64,000 nt of DNA from Dryocosmus kuriphilus (GCA_038277395.1 CM076197.1:70713348-70777347), one strand, 5' to 3'; shown: positions 7,900 to 18,066, counted from the stretch's first letter. A program made the numbers and translations. Notes: generated by a model not told the origin, from the sequence alone.

Positions 7900-9507
7900 T
7901 TAAATATAATACAATAAGAACCTCGGTGTCTCAAATGTGTCTATACAATTTTTATAATACATATATTTTACATTATTTATTATAATACAAAAACTATATA
8001 TTTTTATTTGTACATTATCGTCCACTTCCATGGGTTCGTACGTTTTATTTTTATAACCCCATGGAAGAGTCCCAGTTTGACCGGGCATAAGAATACGCTT
8101 ATCATCATACCAACTAAGTGCAATCTTGTCCTGTTTAATAGATTGCACTTCATGTTTTCTACTCCGGATTAGATTTTGAGTTCGGATCAGGGTTTGGCAA
8201 GATATGAGAGAGTGCTTATAGTCCTCGAATGTTATTGTTCTTAAAGTAGAACCTTTTACACCTTTAGCCTTCTTTTTCTCCCCCTCTTCACCCAAAACTT
8301 TGTATGCATATAATTTTGCTCTCAAACCAACAAATTCTGTTACTATTTTCCCATTAAGTTCATCCTTCATCAAACCCAATACTTTTTTATTCAGAAGGCG
8401 TATTCCGTAAACATTATTTGGGGAATAGTCCGAAGTATCAAATTTGTGTGAATCTCTTTTAATATAATCGTAAACGTTGGGAACTGCGAATTGATATATT
8501 AAACTATCTGTGTCTGTATACAATAATTTTGCATCATTACCAAACGTGTTCTGAATGTAATTATAGTGGAAATCATAAATTATTATTTTTGATAGATCAA
8601 GAATCGTGAATCCTGTATAAATTGGTTTATTGAAATTAATTTTTGTTTTATCCATTTCAATGATAACCATTTCTTCGCCGAATATGGTGCAGCTATGGAA
8701 ATTTGGTTTAGCGATTAAATTTTTCGCTCCATACCTCCCCTCCCATTTTGTTACAAGCCTTACATCTTTGTGCTTTCTCACATTTTCCATAGTTTTACCA
8801 AAAACAGAATTGTTCATTAATTTGTAAAAATTTTTCTCAAATTCATTTTTTGATGCTTTCCTACAGTTTCTATTTAAGTCAATGTAATCTTTTAACCAGG
8901 GTTTTTGTTTAAATTGCAATACTCTATGGATTTTTGTCAGCTTCATTCCCAATGATAAATACTGTTTCAAATTTCTATAATGAATCACATAATTCTTCTT
9001 TGGTAGCAAATTTGGTACTAACTTGGGTGTTGTGGATTTTAGAATGGGAGGTATGAAGTGTTCTGGACATAAAGGTAAGTCTTTATGTAAATCATGGAGC
9101 TCCTCGGGATATTCTAGATCTACCTCTAAAATATAACCTTCTGGTGAATCATCAGGAATATTGAAAAAGTTTGGTTCATTTTCAAAATTTTCAAACCACT
9201 CAAAATCTTTATATGGCAAAAATTCACTCATAGCCGCACCATATTGATTGTTAATATCAAAATACATAATATAAGATTCTGGTTCATATGGATTAAAATC
9301 TGAGCCCATAAATCTATTGTTGGCTTTGGCATATCTGTTTGAGCATTGGGAAACCCCGCCTCGAATTCCTTTTTCAATAAATAACAGCTTTTCTACATCA
9401 GTAAACAATTCAAACTCAATGCCGCTATATTTTAACATTGCATCAAAAGCGAGTCCCGGTGCTGTGTAATAGTGTAATGGATCTAAGTTGTATGTGGAAA
9501 AAAACAA
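7900..9507 (-). CDS. POLB: Protein-primed DNA polymerase B, C-terminal half (palm), separated by breaks
   Basis: 535 residues in the same frame as the upstream half but cut off by two stops. It carries the polymerase palm: motif A in MYFDINNQYG, motif B around FYKLMNNSVFGKTMENV, and motif C LLYTDTDSLIYQF with both catalytic Asp residues. TAPGLAFDAMLK lies near its start. The listed start is only the point after the last stop, at a TTG codon, not a credible initiation site. All polymerase motifs are present, so the damage is confined to the junction. It would replicate the linear element from terminal-protein-primed ends. Confidence 0.88.
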   Translation of the reverse strand: MFFSTYNLDPLHYYTAPGLAFDAMLKYSGIEFELFTDVEKLLFIEKGIRGGVSQCSNRYAKANNRFMGSDFNPYEPESYIMYFDINNQYGAAMSEFLPYKDFEWFENFENEPNFFNIPDDSPEGYILEVDLEYPEELHDLHKDLPLCPEHFIPPILKSTTPKLVPNLLPKKNYVIHYRNLKQYLSLGMKLTKIHRVLQFKQKPWLKDYIDLNRNCRKASKNEFEKNFYKLMNNSVFGKTMENVRKHKDVRLVTKWEGRYGAKNLIAKPNFHSCTIFGEEMVIIEMDKTKINFNKPIYTGFTILDLSKIIIYDFHYNYIQNTFGNDAKLLYTDTDSLIYQFAVPNVYDYIKRDSHKFDTSDYSPNNVYGIRLLNKKVLGLMKDELNGKIVTEFVGLRAKLYAYKVLGEEGEKKKAKGVKGSTLRTITFEDYKHSLISCQTLIRTQNLIRSRKHEVQSIKQDKIALSWYDDKRILMPGQTGTLPWGYKNKTYEPMEVDDNVQIKIYSFCIIINNVKYMYYKNCIDTFETPRFLLYYI

Positions 9508-9531
9508 GTTTTTCTAAAATTTTGAAAAATA

Positions 9532-11799
9532 TCAGCCAAAAGTAAAACATCTGTTTTTTAAATATAAGTCAGAGTATTCACCCAAAGTTTTCAAATTAAA
9601 TGTTTCCCATACTTTACAGGCATGTTGATAATCCTGTTCTGAAATATCGGAATCATTTAATTTGGAATAAAAAGCTTCTCTCGGCGGTAATTGTTTTTCC
9701 TGCAATTTTTGCCAACAGTCAATATAATCATAAGGAAAAACCCCTTTTCTTGTCAATAAATTAAATTCGTCATTATTTTTGCAGTATTTTCTTGTAATTT
9801 TTTTCTCATCATTATTTAGGTATGATGCCAACTTTTCAAGACTACTAGGCATAAATCTAAAAGAGTCAATAAATCGAAGCTTTACATTTGTGCCTTCCAC
9901 ATGTTTTGTAAAAGATATATATTTTTCTTTGTTAATCGGTAATAATTGAATGCCACCTTCGAAACTTGTAGCTAAGTCTTTTATAATAAAATGTGCATCA
10001 TATCCAGACAAGTTGTGTAAAACTACGGGAATCACATGTGAGTCTTTATAGTTAATATTACAACCCGGATGACTTGCACCGCGATATTTACCAGTGAAAT
10101 GATCATGATCGCGATGTTTAATTTCACCATCATTTGAAAAAGGTTTTTCACAAATGTGACAATTTTTTGCCGTTTGGAATTCTCGCTCTTGTTGCAATGT
10201 TAAAGTGTCCATTGGGATAATATATTTTTTTATATGAGAATCTACTTCATCAGACACTCGTTTTAATTCTGTCATAAACCATTTTATACAATCTTCCCCT
10301 CGATGAACTGTAAGCTCAGACAATGAGTCATCATAATTACATTGTAAATAAAATGCTACACTTGTTGGTACATGTTTTTGATAATTGGGTGATTGTATGT
10401 TTGAATTTTTTTCTAATAAACACTCAATATCAGCGTAAATACAAAATGGAACTTTTTCTTTATATCTATAATTTTTAAATTTTAATATTCTGTTTTTTTC
10501 ACTTGGCATTATTGCTCTACATTTATTCATATTCTCGCAGTCCAGTTTATGATTATTAAAAGATTTTTCAAATTTAAAATGACACAAACATCTGTCACAG
10601 AGCCAGGTTCGACGACGAGATTTTGAAACTTGTGAACTGATTAATCTAGATAAATCTTTGATCCAAGCAAAATGGTAAACTGTATTACTTTTGGTAAGAT
10701 CAATATCATTATCATCAATATAATCCTCGTCATCTAAATCAATTTCTGTGTTTTCAATCATAAGAAGGTGAATTGTTGGCTTGTCAGATTGAAATTGGCT
10801 TAAATATAGCGGAACAATTTCTTCCTTCTTACAATTTTCATAGGACTCTACACCATAAACATTTATACTCAAATTATTTAATTTTTCAAATTTTGTAATG
10901 TCATGTAAGCTAATTGGAAATTTGATTTCATCATACTTTAAATTTTTACTGTTGAAATGTGGATAAGAACTAGTACGTTCTCCATTAAATTTAGCTGGAT
11001 ACAGAGCAGCTATTACTGACCACAGAAAACAAAACTGATCGCTATTTTGAATATTTACAACTGCTCTTTTATCTTTTATAAATTTTGGTAATTGTATATA
11101 AGTTGAGAATCCTGCTGAAAGGGGTGTATATTTATTAAAATTTACGTTTAAGTTAATAATTTCTTTTAATCTCCAATTAGATTTTTTTTGCTGAAACTCT
11201 TCAACTTTAACTAACAGTTTCTCTCTCACACTCCTTTCGAACCATTCCCCAATATCTGTAAATTCGAGAATAGCCTCATTTTTGGTATTAAAGAATTTAA
11301 TTTCCTCTATTTCCCTACCCTCTTCTAATGTGCTGAACTTTGCAGCTAAAATTACATTGACTTTTAAACCCCCCATAATTTTTAGTGTGTTTTTTATTCT
11401 AGCATTAATCATTTTCTTTGCGTTATCTAGAAAGCTATTCAGATCCTTGTGGATTAAATTGATTACCAAACCTGTTCGAATTCGAGCTTTAAATGCTGTC
11501 TCCATATCTTCCCACCTGATTTTTTCCTTGTCATCAGCTTCGTTGATTCCTGATCCTCTTCTCTGCAATTTTTTAAATTTCCTGTTCCTTGCTTTCATAA
11601 TTCCAGTCGTAGCTAGAATCTTGTTTTTTTCACCTAGAGAAAGGTTTTTTCCTCTTCTCAAAATTTTATTTAGCAGCCGGATGTTCTGGGTGCCGCCTCG
11701 AATCCAGAAGTTAATTTCCTCGAATGTGGCATCTTCTTGCAAGAGTTCATACGCCTCGTCCATCAATTGAACAAGTCTCTTACATTGGTTGGAATTCAT
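9532..11799 (-). CDS. POLB: Protein-primed DNA polymerase B, N-terminal half (exonuclease domain)
   Basis: 755 residues from the ATG at 11799. It carries a Cys/His zinc-binding segment (WLCDRCLCHF), then 3'-5' exonuclease motifs: FCIYADIECLLEK (Exo I, DxE), HNLSGYDAHFIIKDL (Exo II) and a FIDSFRFMPSSLEKLASYL segment. Embedded between Exo I and Exo II is a CHICEKPF...HRDHDHFTGKYRG...GCN segment resembling the Cys/His endonuclease VII-type motif usual in Polinton polymerases. The frame ends at TGA (9532-9534), inside a region conserved in the family. A minus-strand TCAGTG initiator at 11831-11826 lies 30 nt upstream without a clear TATA. Confidence 0.88.
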   Translation of the reverse strand: MNSNQCKRLVQLMDEAYELLQEDATFEEINFWIRGGTQNIRLLNKILRRGKNLSLGEKNKILATTGIMKARNRKFKKLQRRGSGINEADDKEKIRWEDMETAFKARIRTGLVINLIHKDLNSFLDNAKKMINARIKNTLKIMGGLKVNVILAAKFSTLEEGREIEEIKFFNTKNEAILEFTDIGEWFERSVREKLLVKVEEFQQKKSNWRLKEIINLNVNFNKYTPLSAGFSTYIQLPKFIKDKRAVVNIQNSDQFCFLWSVIAALYPAKFNGERTSSYPHFNSKNLKYDEIKFPISLHDITKFEKLNNLSINVYGVESYENCKKEEIVPLYLSQFQSDKPTIHLLMIENTEIDLDDEDYIDDNDIDLTKSNTVYHFAWIKDLSRLISSQVSKSRRRTWLCDRCLCHFKFEKSFNNHKLDCENMNKCRAIMPSEKNRILKFKNYRYKEKVPFCIYADIECLLEKNSNIQSPNYQKHVPTSVAFYLQCNYDDSLSELTVHRGEDCIKWFMTELKRVSDEVDSHIKKYIIPMDTLTLQQEREFQTAKNCHICEKPFSNDGEIKHRDHDHFTGKYRGASHPGCNINYKDSHVIPVVLHNLSGYDAHFIIKDLATSFEGGIQLLPINKEKYISFTKHVEGTNVKLRFIDSFRFMPSSLEKLASYLNNDEKKITRKYCKNNDEFNLLTRKGVFPYDYIDCWQKLQEKQLPPREAFYSKLNDSDISEQDYQHACKVWETFNLKTLGEYSDLYLKNRCFTFG

Positions 11800-12231
11800 T
11801 TTAAAAATATTTTAATTAAAATGTTCACTGATTGCTAATATTGTGTACACAAGTGAAAAAATTGTCTTTTTCAATTTCACCAGATCACAAAGATTACACA
11901 ATAATTGTTTTTTTTTAAATTTCACTTTGTTGCTATTGTCTCTTGTGGAATTTATTTTAAAATGTTCACTGTTTAATAATAATAATCACTGGAACAGTAG
12001 GAGAGTTAATATGTATTGTGCGTTTCAATTTCACAATAATTGTTGCTAGCTCAAAGGTTTATTTGCAACTAAGGAACACAGGAAAGTTCTCCTTATATAT
12101 AGTGGCCGTGTGGTTTGCAAGCACATCACGCTTGTTGGTTCTAATCCTGATATTTGCTTGCTTGCTGGAAGCTGAAAACATATTTTTTGGTACTATCCTT
12201 GTCTATTAATATCACCTTCTTTATCTTATAG
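11800..12231. other. Subterminal non-coding region of the Polinton
   Basis: I see no gene. A short block recurs twice: TTAAAATGTTCACTG near 11815 and 11956, with CAATTTCAC...ACAATAATTG near 11873 and 12024. These look like subterminal direct repeats. A TATA-like string lies near 12,092. Confidence 0.4.
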
Positions 12232-12248
12232 TTCTAGAAGCTTCTAGA
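12232..12248. promoter_or_regulatory. Heat-shock-element-like palindrome
   Basis: TTCTAGAAGCTTCTAGA is a perfect 16-bp palindrome plus one base. It reads as alternating TTC/GAA units at 5-bp phase (TTC-TA-GAA-GC-TTC-TA-GA), the heat shock factor binding pattern. It sits just beyond the polymerase upstream region. Binding is inference. Confidence 0.4.
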
Positions 12249-12289
12249 TTATAAGCATCATGCTTAGACACGTTTGGAATGTAATGCGC

Positions 12290-13610
12290 AATTACAAAAT
12301 TCTTAGAAGATGACGTAATTTCTAAGAAATGACAAATTTCTTGGAAAAATATATTAGGGAAGTAATAAATCATGTCGATTAGCTTACATATTTAAACACA
12401 ATCCATAATTCTTAGAAGATGACGTAATTTCTAAGAACTGACAAATTTCTTGGAAAAACATATTAGGGAAGTAATAAATCATGTCGATTAGCTTATATAT
12501 ATAAAACAATCCATAATTCTTAGAAGATGACATAATTTCTAAGAACTGACAAATTTCTTGGAAAAAATATATTAGGGAAGTAATAAATCATGTCGATTAG
12601 CTTATATATAAACACAATCCACAACTATATGCGTTACAGAAATCGGATATTTTTAATGGCATAAATTCTTCATTAAGTCTCCCTATGTTTTATAGAACAA
12701 AGATTCCTTCGTAATCAGATCAGATTGTGACCTACTTTTAAATTTTATTTTAACGCATTACGGAAGCAATAAATTATATCAATTAGTAATGCCTCATTCC
12801 ATCTCTTACACGTGCGCTGTCAAAATTCTTGTCACATAATTACTATATTATATTTTCATGATATGTTTTATAGAGCAAAGGGTTTCTTTATAATCAAGTT
12901 AGACATGTGTAAACACGTTCGCAGCCTGCGCGATAAACACATTTCATAAGAATGAGTCATACTCTTCACGAGTATTTTTAATGATATAAATTCCTCAATA
13001 ATTCTCCCTATGCTTTATAGAACAAAGATTCCTTTTTAATCTTATTAGACTCGTGACCTACTTTTAAATTTTATCTTAACGCATTACGGAAGCAATAAAT
13101 TATATCAATTAGTAATGCCTCATTCCATCTCTTACACGCGCGCTGTCAAATTCTTGTCACATAATTACTATATTATATTTTCATGATATGTTTTATAGAA
13201 CAAAGGGTTTCTTTATAAGCAAGTTAGACACGTTTAGACAGGTTTGTAGTCTACACGATAAACACATTTCATAATTCTTAGAAGATGACGTAATTTCTAA
13301 GAACTGACAAATTCCTTGGAAAAATATATTAGGGAAGTAATAAATCATGTCGATTAGCTTATATATAAACACAATCCACAACTATATGCGTTACAGAAAT
13401 CGGATATTTTTAATGGCATAAATTCTTCAATAAGTCTCCCTATGTTTTATAGAACAAAGATTCCTTCGTAATCTGATCAGATTGTGACCTACTTTTAAAT
13501 TTTATTTTAACGCATTACGGAAGCAATAAATTATATCAATTAGTAATGCCACATTCCATCTCTTACACATGCGCTGTCAAATTCTTGTCACATAATTACT
13601 TTATTATATC
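12290..13610. repeat. Complex tandem repeat with clustered TTCNNNGAA sites
   Basis: Two interleaved repeat blocks. Block A is ~108-120 bp, with three tandem copies from 12,299 to 12,630 and one more at 13,274-13,385. Block B is ~310 bp (TTACGGAAGCAATAAATTATA recurs near 12,756, 13,086 and 13,516), with copies at about 12,640, 12,950 and 13,400. Each block A carries TTCTTAGAA, TTCTAAGAA and TTCTTGGAA within 47 bp, plus TGACGTAA between the first two. I see no coding sequence. Whether it belongs to the Polinton end or is separate satellite DNA is unclear. Confidence 0.75.
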
Positions 13611-13627
13611 CTCTTGACACGTGGCAT

Positions 13628-13645
13628 AGGAGAAAGAGAGAGAGG

Positions 13646-13682
<37 letters not shown>
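13628..13682. repeat. (GA)n microsatellite
   Basis: An uninterrupted AG dinucleotide run with short impure flanks, directly right of the complex tandem repeat. Confidence 0.9.
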
Positions 13683-13683
<1 letters not shown>

Positions 13684-13855
13684 TATTTGTTTATGCAAAA
13701 TTCACGTTTAACAATCGCGTATTATTTATTTACTGACGTCACACCGGGCTAGATGCTTAGCGCGGACTTGAACCGCTTTAGCTCTCGATGTCGGTAACTG
13801 TCGGTAACAGGGATCTTGAGTTAGAACCCGCCCTGTATAACTACTGGCATTTATT
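13683..13855 (-). other. Possible tRNA-related (SINE) relic
   Basis: On the minus strand a GGTTCAAGTCC string (about 13,764-13,774) matches a tRNA B box and has T-arm-like flanks (AGCGG / CCGCG, four of five pairs). No matching A box or full cloverleaf is visible, so this is at best a SINE fragment. Confidence 0.25.
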
Positions 13856-14704
13856 ACATTCTCATCTTAATGAGAAGGTATTAGTTTTATGTGGAAACTG
13901 ACTTTCGCGGATTTCATGACATCTCGACGTTTCGTGACCCCCTGAATCCAAAAAAAAAAAACACGTTTTACGTTGGTTTCTGTCTGGCGTTGTCTTTGTC
14001 GTTGTTGTCGTTGTAGTCTGTGAACACGATAACTTTCGAAGGACTAATCGGATTGGAGTGCGCTTTGGTGCACTTCTTTAAGGGATAAAAAGAAAGGACG
14101 AGTTCGTTAACCAGCGGCTTTTGACCAGTGGTTATGGTTTTATCCATCAAAAACGGTTTTCACAAAATCAAAAAATCCATTTTCCGGCTAAAATATGCGA
14201 GATATAAAAAAAAAAAAAAACGGTAGAGAGTAAAATTGGTCATCTCAAAAAAATCTGCAAATTTTGTTTTAACTATATTTTGTTAAAGTGCACGGTTTTT
14301 GTTTTAATGGAGAAAACGTTATTAAAAATAAAAAACTGTGGTTTCTTGCCAAAATATTCAAGATACGAAAAAGATGATAATAAAGAAAGTTGTCCAACTC
14401 AAAAATATCGACGAGGCTTGTATTAAACATTTTTTGATAAAATGCACGGTTTTTGTTTTAATCGAGAAAACGCTATTAAAAATCAAAAATTTAAAGTTCC
14501 CGCCAAACTATGCAAGATACGAAAAAAATGATAATAAACAAAGTTGCTCAGCTCAAAAAGATCTACAAATTTGCTCTCTGTCATTTTTTTAAACAGACGA
14601 GTGGTTTTTGAGTTATTCGTGAAATATATTATTAAATACAAACAAATCCATTTTTCAGCAAAACTGTGCAAGATATGAGAAAATATTATAAGGTATTATA
14701 ACAT

Positions 14705-15864
14705 AACGGCCCTTTTAAGGGCCACCAAATAATTACGCAGGAATAATGTTTTGTATATTTAACATAAGTATCCACTAAGGCATTGTAAAGATATAGAGTT
14801 ACGGCACTGACCATAAAAGAAGAGGGAGTTAGTTAAATAAGATGCTGTCCTTCTCCAGAGTGATCGGAAGGGAGACGCGTAGGAAAGAAGTTCCGAATAA
14901 ATAGCGGTAGATGGAGTCCGAATTAGGCTCCCGCAACTGAAGGAGAAAGCTACGTTTATAAAGTCGACCCGTCACTCCGACCAAGCAGGTTGGCTCTCGA
15001 GCTCACGCCAGAGCAGATCTACCCACTGTGCGTCTTGCCAGTGGTGTTCTCTTTTTTCTTTTTTCTCTTCTCTCTTAGGAGAAGTAAGCCAAAGGGCAAT
15101 ATTTTAATTTCAGAAAAACAATCTTGCTGGTGGCTGGTGCACGGCTTTCCGTGTATCCGCATCGAGGTAAGATTGAGGAGAAAGCAGGGTCTTACATATT
15201 TCTCACGTGACCTGTTGGTGGCTGGTTCACGGCTCTCCGTATCCCCGCATCGATACAGGTTTCTGGAGGGTGTGGACTACCCTGTATGGTATAAGGGTTT
15301 CTAACCTTAATTTCTCCCACTGAGAAACTGTTGTGCTCTACCGCGTTATCTCGGCGAATCAACCTATTTTCTTTTCTTTCTCCGCATACGGATCGGTAAT
15401 TTAAATTAAGATATTTTTTTTGCGAGATTTGAAAGTTGTGAAAGGGTAGTTTGTTCAACTTAGTCCTGCTGGTGGCTGGTCCACGGCTCTCCGTGTCCCC
15501 GCATCGATATTGATATAGAGGGAGGTGTTCGGCAAATCCTTCTCGTCAAGTAGGCTTTGTATCTCATAAGCATTTGTAAGTGTGGAGTTTTATCATTTGT
15601 ATTATTTTAAATCAAAATCGTCATGAACATTTGTACACTTAGAGAAATAACTAGTGAGTCTTGCTCTTACGAAATATAGGACAACCAAAGAAAAAAGGGG
15701 AGAAGGACGTGTCCTTTTGTAGAACTTTGTATATTTGCTTTAACCAAAAATAAATGTATTAAACTCATTCCTTTTAGTTCTTTACTCTCGTCACCCTCTC
15801 ATCGACTTTATCTTAAATTAAGAAGTGAAATGTCACTGCGTGAGTCTGGATACGTTACAATATT
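14705..15864 (+). mobile_element. Probable solo LTR (BEL/Pao-like or Gypsy-like)
   Basis: About 1.16 kb interrupting family X; uninterrupted copies elsewhere (e.g. near 22,355) join the flanks directly. The ends are near-inverted: TATAAC on the left and GTTACA on the right. The right flank is ATATT and the left GTATT, an imperfect 5-bp target duplication. An AATAAA lies at 15,749-15,754, about 110 bp from the right end. Inside, a ~40-bp motif (CTGGTGGCTGGT...CACGGCT...CCGCATCGA) recurs three times, near 15,128, 15,215 and 15,468. No retroviral coding sequence is present. Confidence 0.5.
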
Positions 15865-16380
15865 AAGAAGCAGAATTGTTCACCTTGGAAAGAGCTATAA
15901 AATTTACTTATAAGACTCATCGTTTTACTTTTAAGAATCGAAATCCTGCATTGTGAAAATTTGAAAAATCACAAAAAAACTTTACCAATCTACAATGTGT
16001 TTAAAACAACTTTAATTGTCGAGCGCGAAGCACGAGTGCCATAATGAGAATGTATTCCTTAAGGTCGATAGAACCTTAAGTAAAATAATTTCTTTTGTAA
16101 TTTTTAATAAAAAATTAAAATTTAATATTCATTTCATTTATTTATTTATACTCTCTCCCTTTTACGGGTTTGAGAGTCTTCACAAAATCATTACATATGT
16201 ACTTCTCCCTTATCGTTCTCTTACACTATTACATACATATTTTCTTATCCTATTCTTAAATTTATTCTTAAATTTAAATGCTTGCGACCGAGACCAGGAC
16301 TTCCGTTTCCTCTTACCTTTGCCAATCTATAATTGGTAATTACTTTTTCGGTTCTACTTTATATTTTTAATATCTTTTAA

Positions 16381-17748
16381 CTACATCATGAGACCTTTTC
16401 TTTCTCTTAACTTTTCCAGCTTCTTCATCCATCCCTCCCCCTGTCCATTCCCATTCAGAATCTCTTTCACTCTCTCTTCCACACTCTTCCCTTCTCCTTC
16501 GTCTCCTGCACATCTCTCTAACACATGCATCCATGTTTCCTGTTCATACCCACATACTCTACAACTATTCTCCTCCTCATTCATCCAGTACCTACACTCT
16601 CTTACCCCCTCTCCCATTCTAAACCTAGTCACTCTGTTCCATTTACTCTCTTTCTTTATCCTTCCCAGATACTCTGGCTCTCCTTCCCACTTGACCATCC
16701 TGTACCAACTGTTGTACCTCGACTCCAAGATTTTTCTCCATCTTTCCTCACCTTGTCTAGCCAGAATCTCTTCCTTTATTCCTCGCCATTCTCTACTCTC
16801 CACATTCACACTCCATTCTCTCCTCCTTGCGTACCTTTCTCCTTCCCATTTCGACCATCCCATATTCCCCCTTTCTTTGTCTTCTATCTCCCTTAAACAC
16901 ACTTGTGCTACCTTACTTCCTTCCCCCCTCCTTAGCTTTTCCTCAAAATTCCATGCCCTTTTTAGTTGCCTTACCACCATTTTTTCTCGGCCTAACTCTT
17001 CCCTCAGCATATAACCTGGACAGCTCCATCCTAACCCCATGCCTCATCTCAGAAATCTCTGCTGCATGCTTTCTACTCTCTTATATTCCTTCCATCCCCA
17101 TATTTCCGTTCCATAACTTACCACTGACCACACTAACACATCAAACATCCACGCTCTCATTCTCCAATCATCCTTGAACCTCCTCTTTCCTATGCTGCGC
17201 ACTTGGCCCATTTTCTTGCTTCCACTTTCCAATCTCTTTCTCACCTGCAGTTCGTTTCCTCCTCCTGTTTCGAACCAAAAGCCTAGGTAACAAAACTCTT
17301 CTACCATTTCCACCACCTTGCCATTCATCTTCCATTCATACTCTATTTTACACTTTCTCTTTCTAAAACACATCATCTTCGTTTTATTCACATTCACCGT
17401 TAAATCTTTTTCTCTTACATACTCGTCAAATATTCTCATGATTAAACTTATACCACTTTCATCATCTGCTACTAACACTATATCGTCGGCGTATGCTAGT
17501 GAATATAGCTTGCCATTTCCCAGTTTCGTTCCCCCTTTCCCTTTCCTTGCCAATTTTTTCTCCAAATCTGCCAAAAGAATACTGAACAGTAGCGGGCTCA
17601 GCGGACATCCCTGCCTCAAACCCCTTCCCGTCCAAAACTCCTCTCCTTTCTTTTTTCCTATTCTTACCTTCATCCTAGTTTCTACAAATATTTCTTTATC
17701 CTCTCTACCAGACTTTCCTCTTTTTCTCTTTCTTTCAAGGCCTTGCAA
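16381..17748 (-). pseudogene. LINE reverse transcriptase and C-terminal zinc-knuckle region, one nonsense
   Basis: The upstream part (17,044-17,748) carries reverse transcriptase motifs GLRQGCPLSPLLFSILLADL and LAYADDIVLVAD, with the catalytic DD intact, then thumb-like VNKTKMMCF. A TGA at 17,044-17,046 interrupts the frame where relatives usually have Trp. The same frame continues (16,381-17,040) through a basic region to CRVCGYEQETWMHVLERC, a CCHC-type knuckle typical of C-termini of insect non-LTR elements. The clade cannot be fixed from this fragment. The upstream portion (from 17,783) is in a different frame, so a frameshift near 17,765 adds to the decay. Confidence 0.8.
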
Positions 17749-17782
17749 AGCACCCTTCTATTGACCGAGTCAAACGCTGCTT

Positions 17783-18066
17783 TCAGGCTACAAATATTGC
17801 GACCAGTTTCCCTTTTTTCTGACCTAGGTTCCTATTAACTAAATAGTTGAGCACGTATATATTGTCTGTTGTCCCCATCCCCTTCCTGAAACCTGTTTGG
17901 TTGTGTGGTATACTCTCCTTCTCTTCGATCTCTCTTTCCAATCTTTTCCTGATCACCTCTGTGTAAGCTTTGTATCCTACAGACATGAGTGTGATACCTC
18001 TATAATCCTGCACATTTTTTCCTTCTCCTTTCTTACTCAGTGGCACTACCAGCCCTGTCCTCCACT
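17783..18066 (-). pseudogene. LINE reverse transcriptase, upstream fingers fragment
   Basis: Contains EWRTGLVVPLSKKGEG, YRGITLMSVGYKAY and NQTGFRKGMGTTDNIYVL, the first reverse transcriptase blocks of non-LTR elements. It is frameshifted relative to the downstream palm. The 5' boundary is at a T-rich stretch near 18,066, after which family X resumes. Endonuclease and ORF1 are missing through 5' truncation. Confidence 0.75.

Larger units (their letters stand above)
1..12250. mobile_element. Polinton/Maverick (adintovirus-like) element, nearly complete
   Basis: The block encodes the Polinton core set: retroviral-type integrase, FtsK/HerA-like packaging ATPase, adenain-like protease, penton, major capsid protein and protein-primed family B DNA polymerase. 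The order is a leftward block (integrase to ATPase), a rightward virion block, then a leftward polymerase. A phospholipase A2 domain in a minor virion protein fits the adintovirus-like branch. The left end is cut by the window edge about 110 bp beyond the integrase. I could not match a terminal inverted repeat between positions 1-112 and the region right of the polymerase, so the right boundary near 12.25 kb is an estimate. All genes except the polymerase read without interruption. Confidence 0.9.
16125..18066 (-). mobile_element. 5'-truncated non-LTR (LINE) retrotransposon
   Basis: Minus-strand element inserted in family X. The 3' end is at the left, where an ATAAATAAATAAATGAAATG-type tail (minus strand) meets repeat sequence near 16,125. 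The 5' end is truncated near 18,066, entering directly within the reverse transcriptase. The region 16,125-16,380 is its 3' UTR. Coding remnants are listed separately. Confidence 0.75.

Noticed and set aside
1..12250. Terminal inverted repeat of the Polinton
   Set aside because: I compared the first ~80 bases by eye with the region right of the polymerase and found no inverted match; the left end is probably outside the window.
14990..15304. 104-codon frame in the solo LTR
   Set aside because: It spans the internal LTR repeats and has no retroviral or host domain. Chance frame.
16388..17764. Long plus-strand frames over the LINE (Ser/Pro/Phe-rich)
   Set aside because: Antisense shadows of a purine-rich minus-strand coding sequence.
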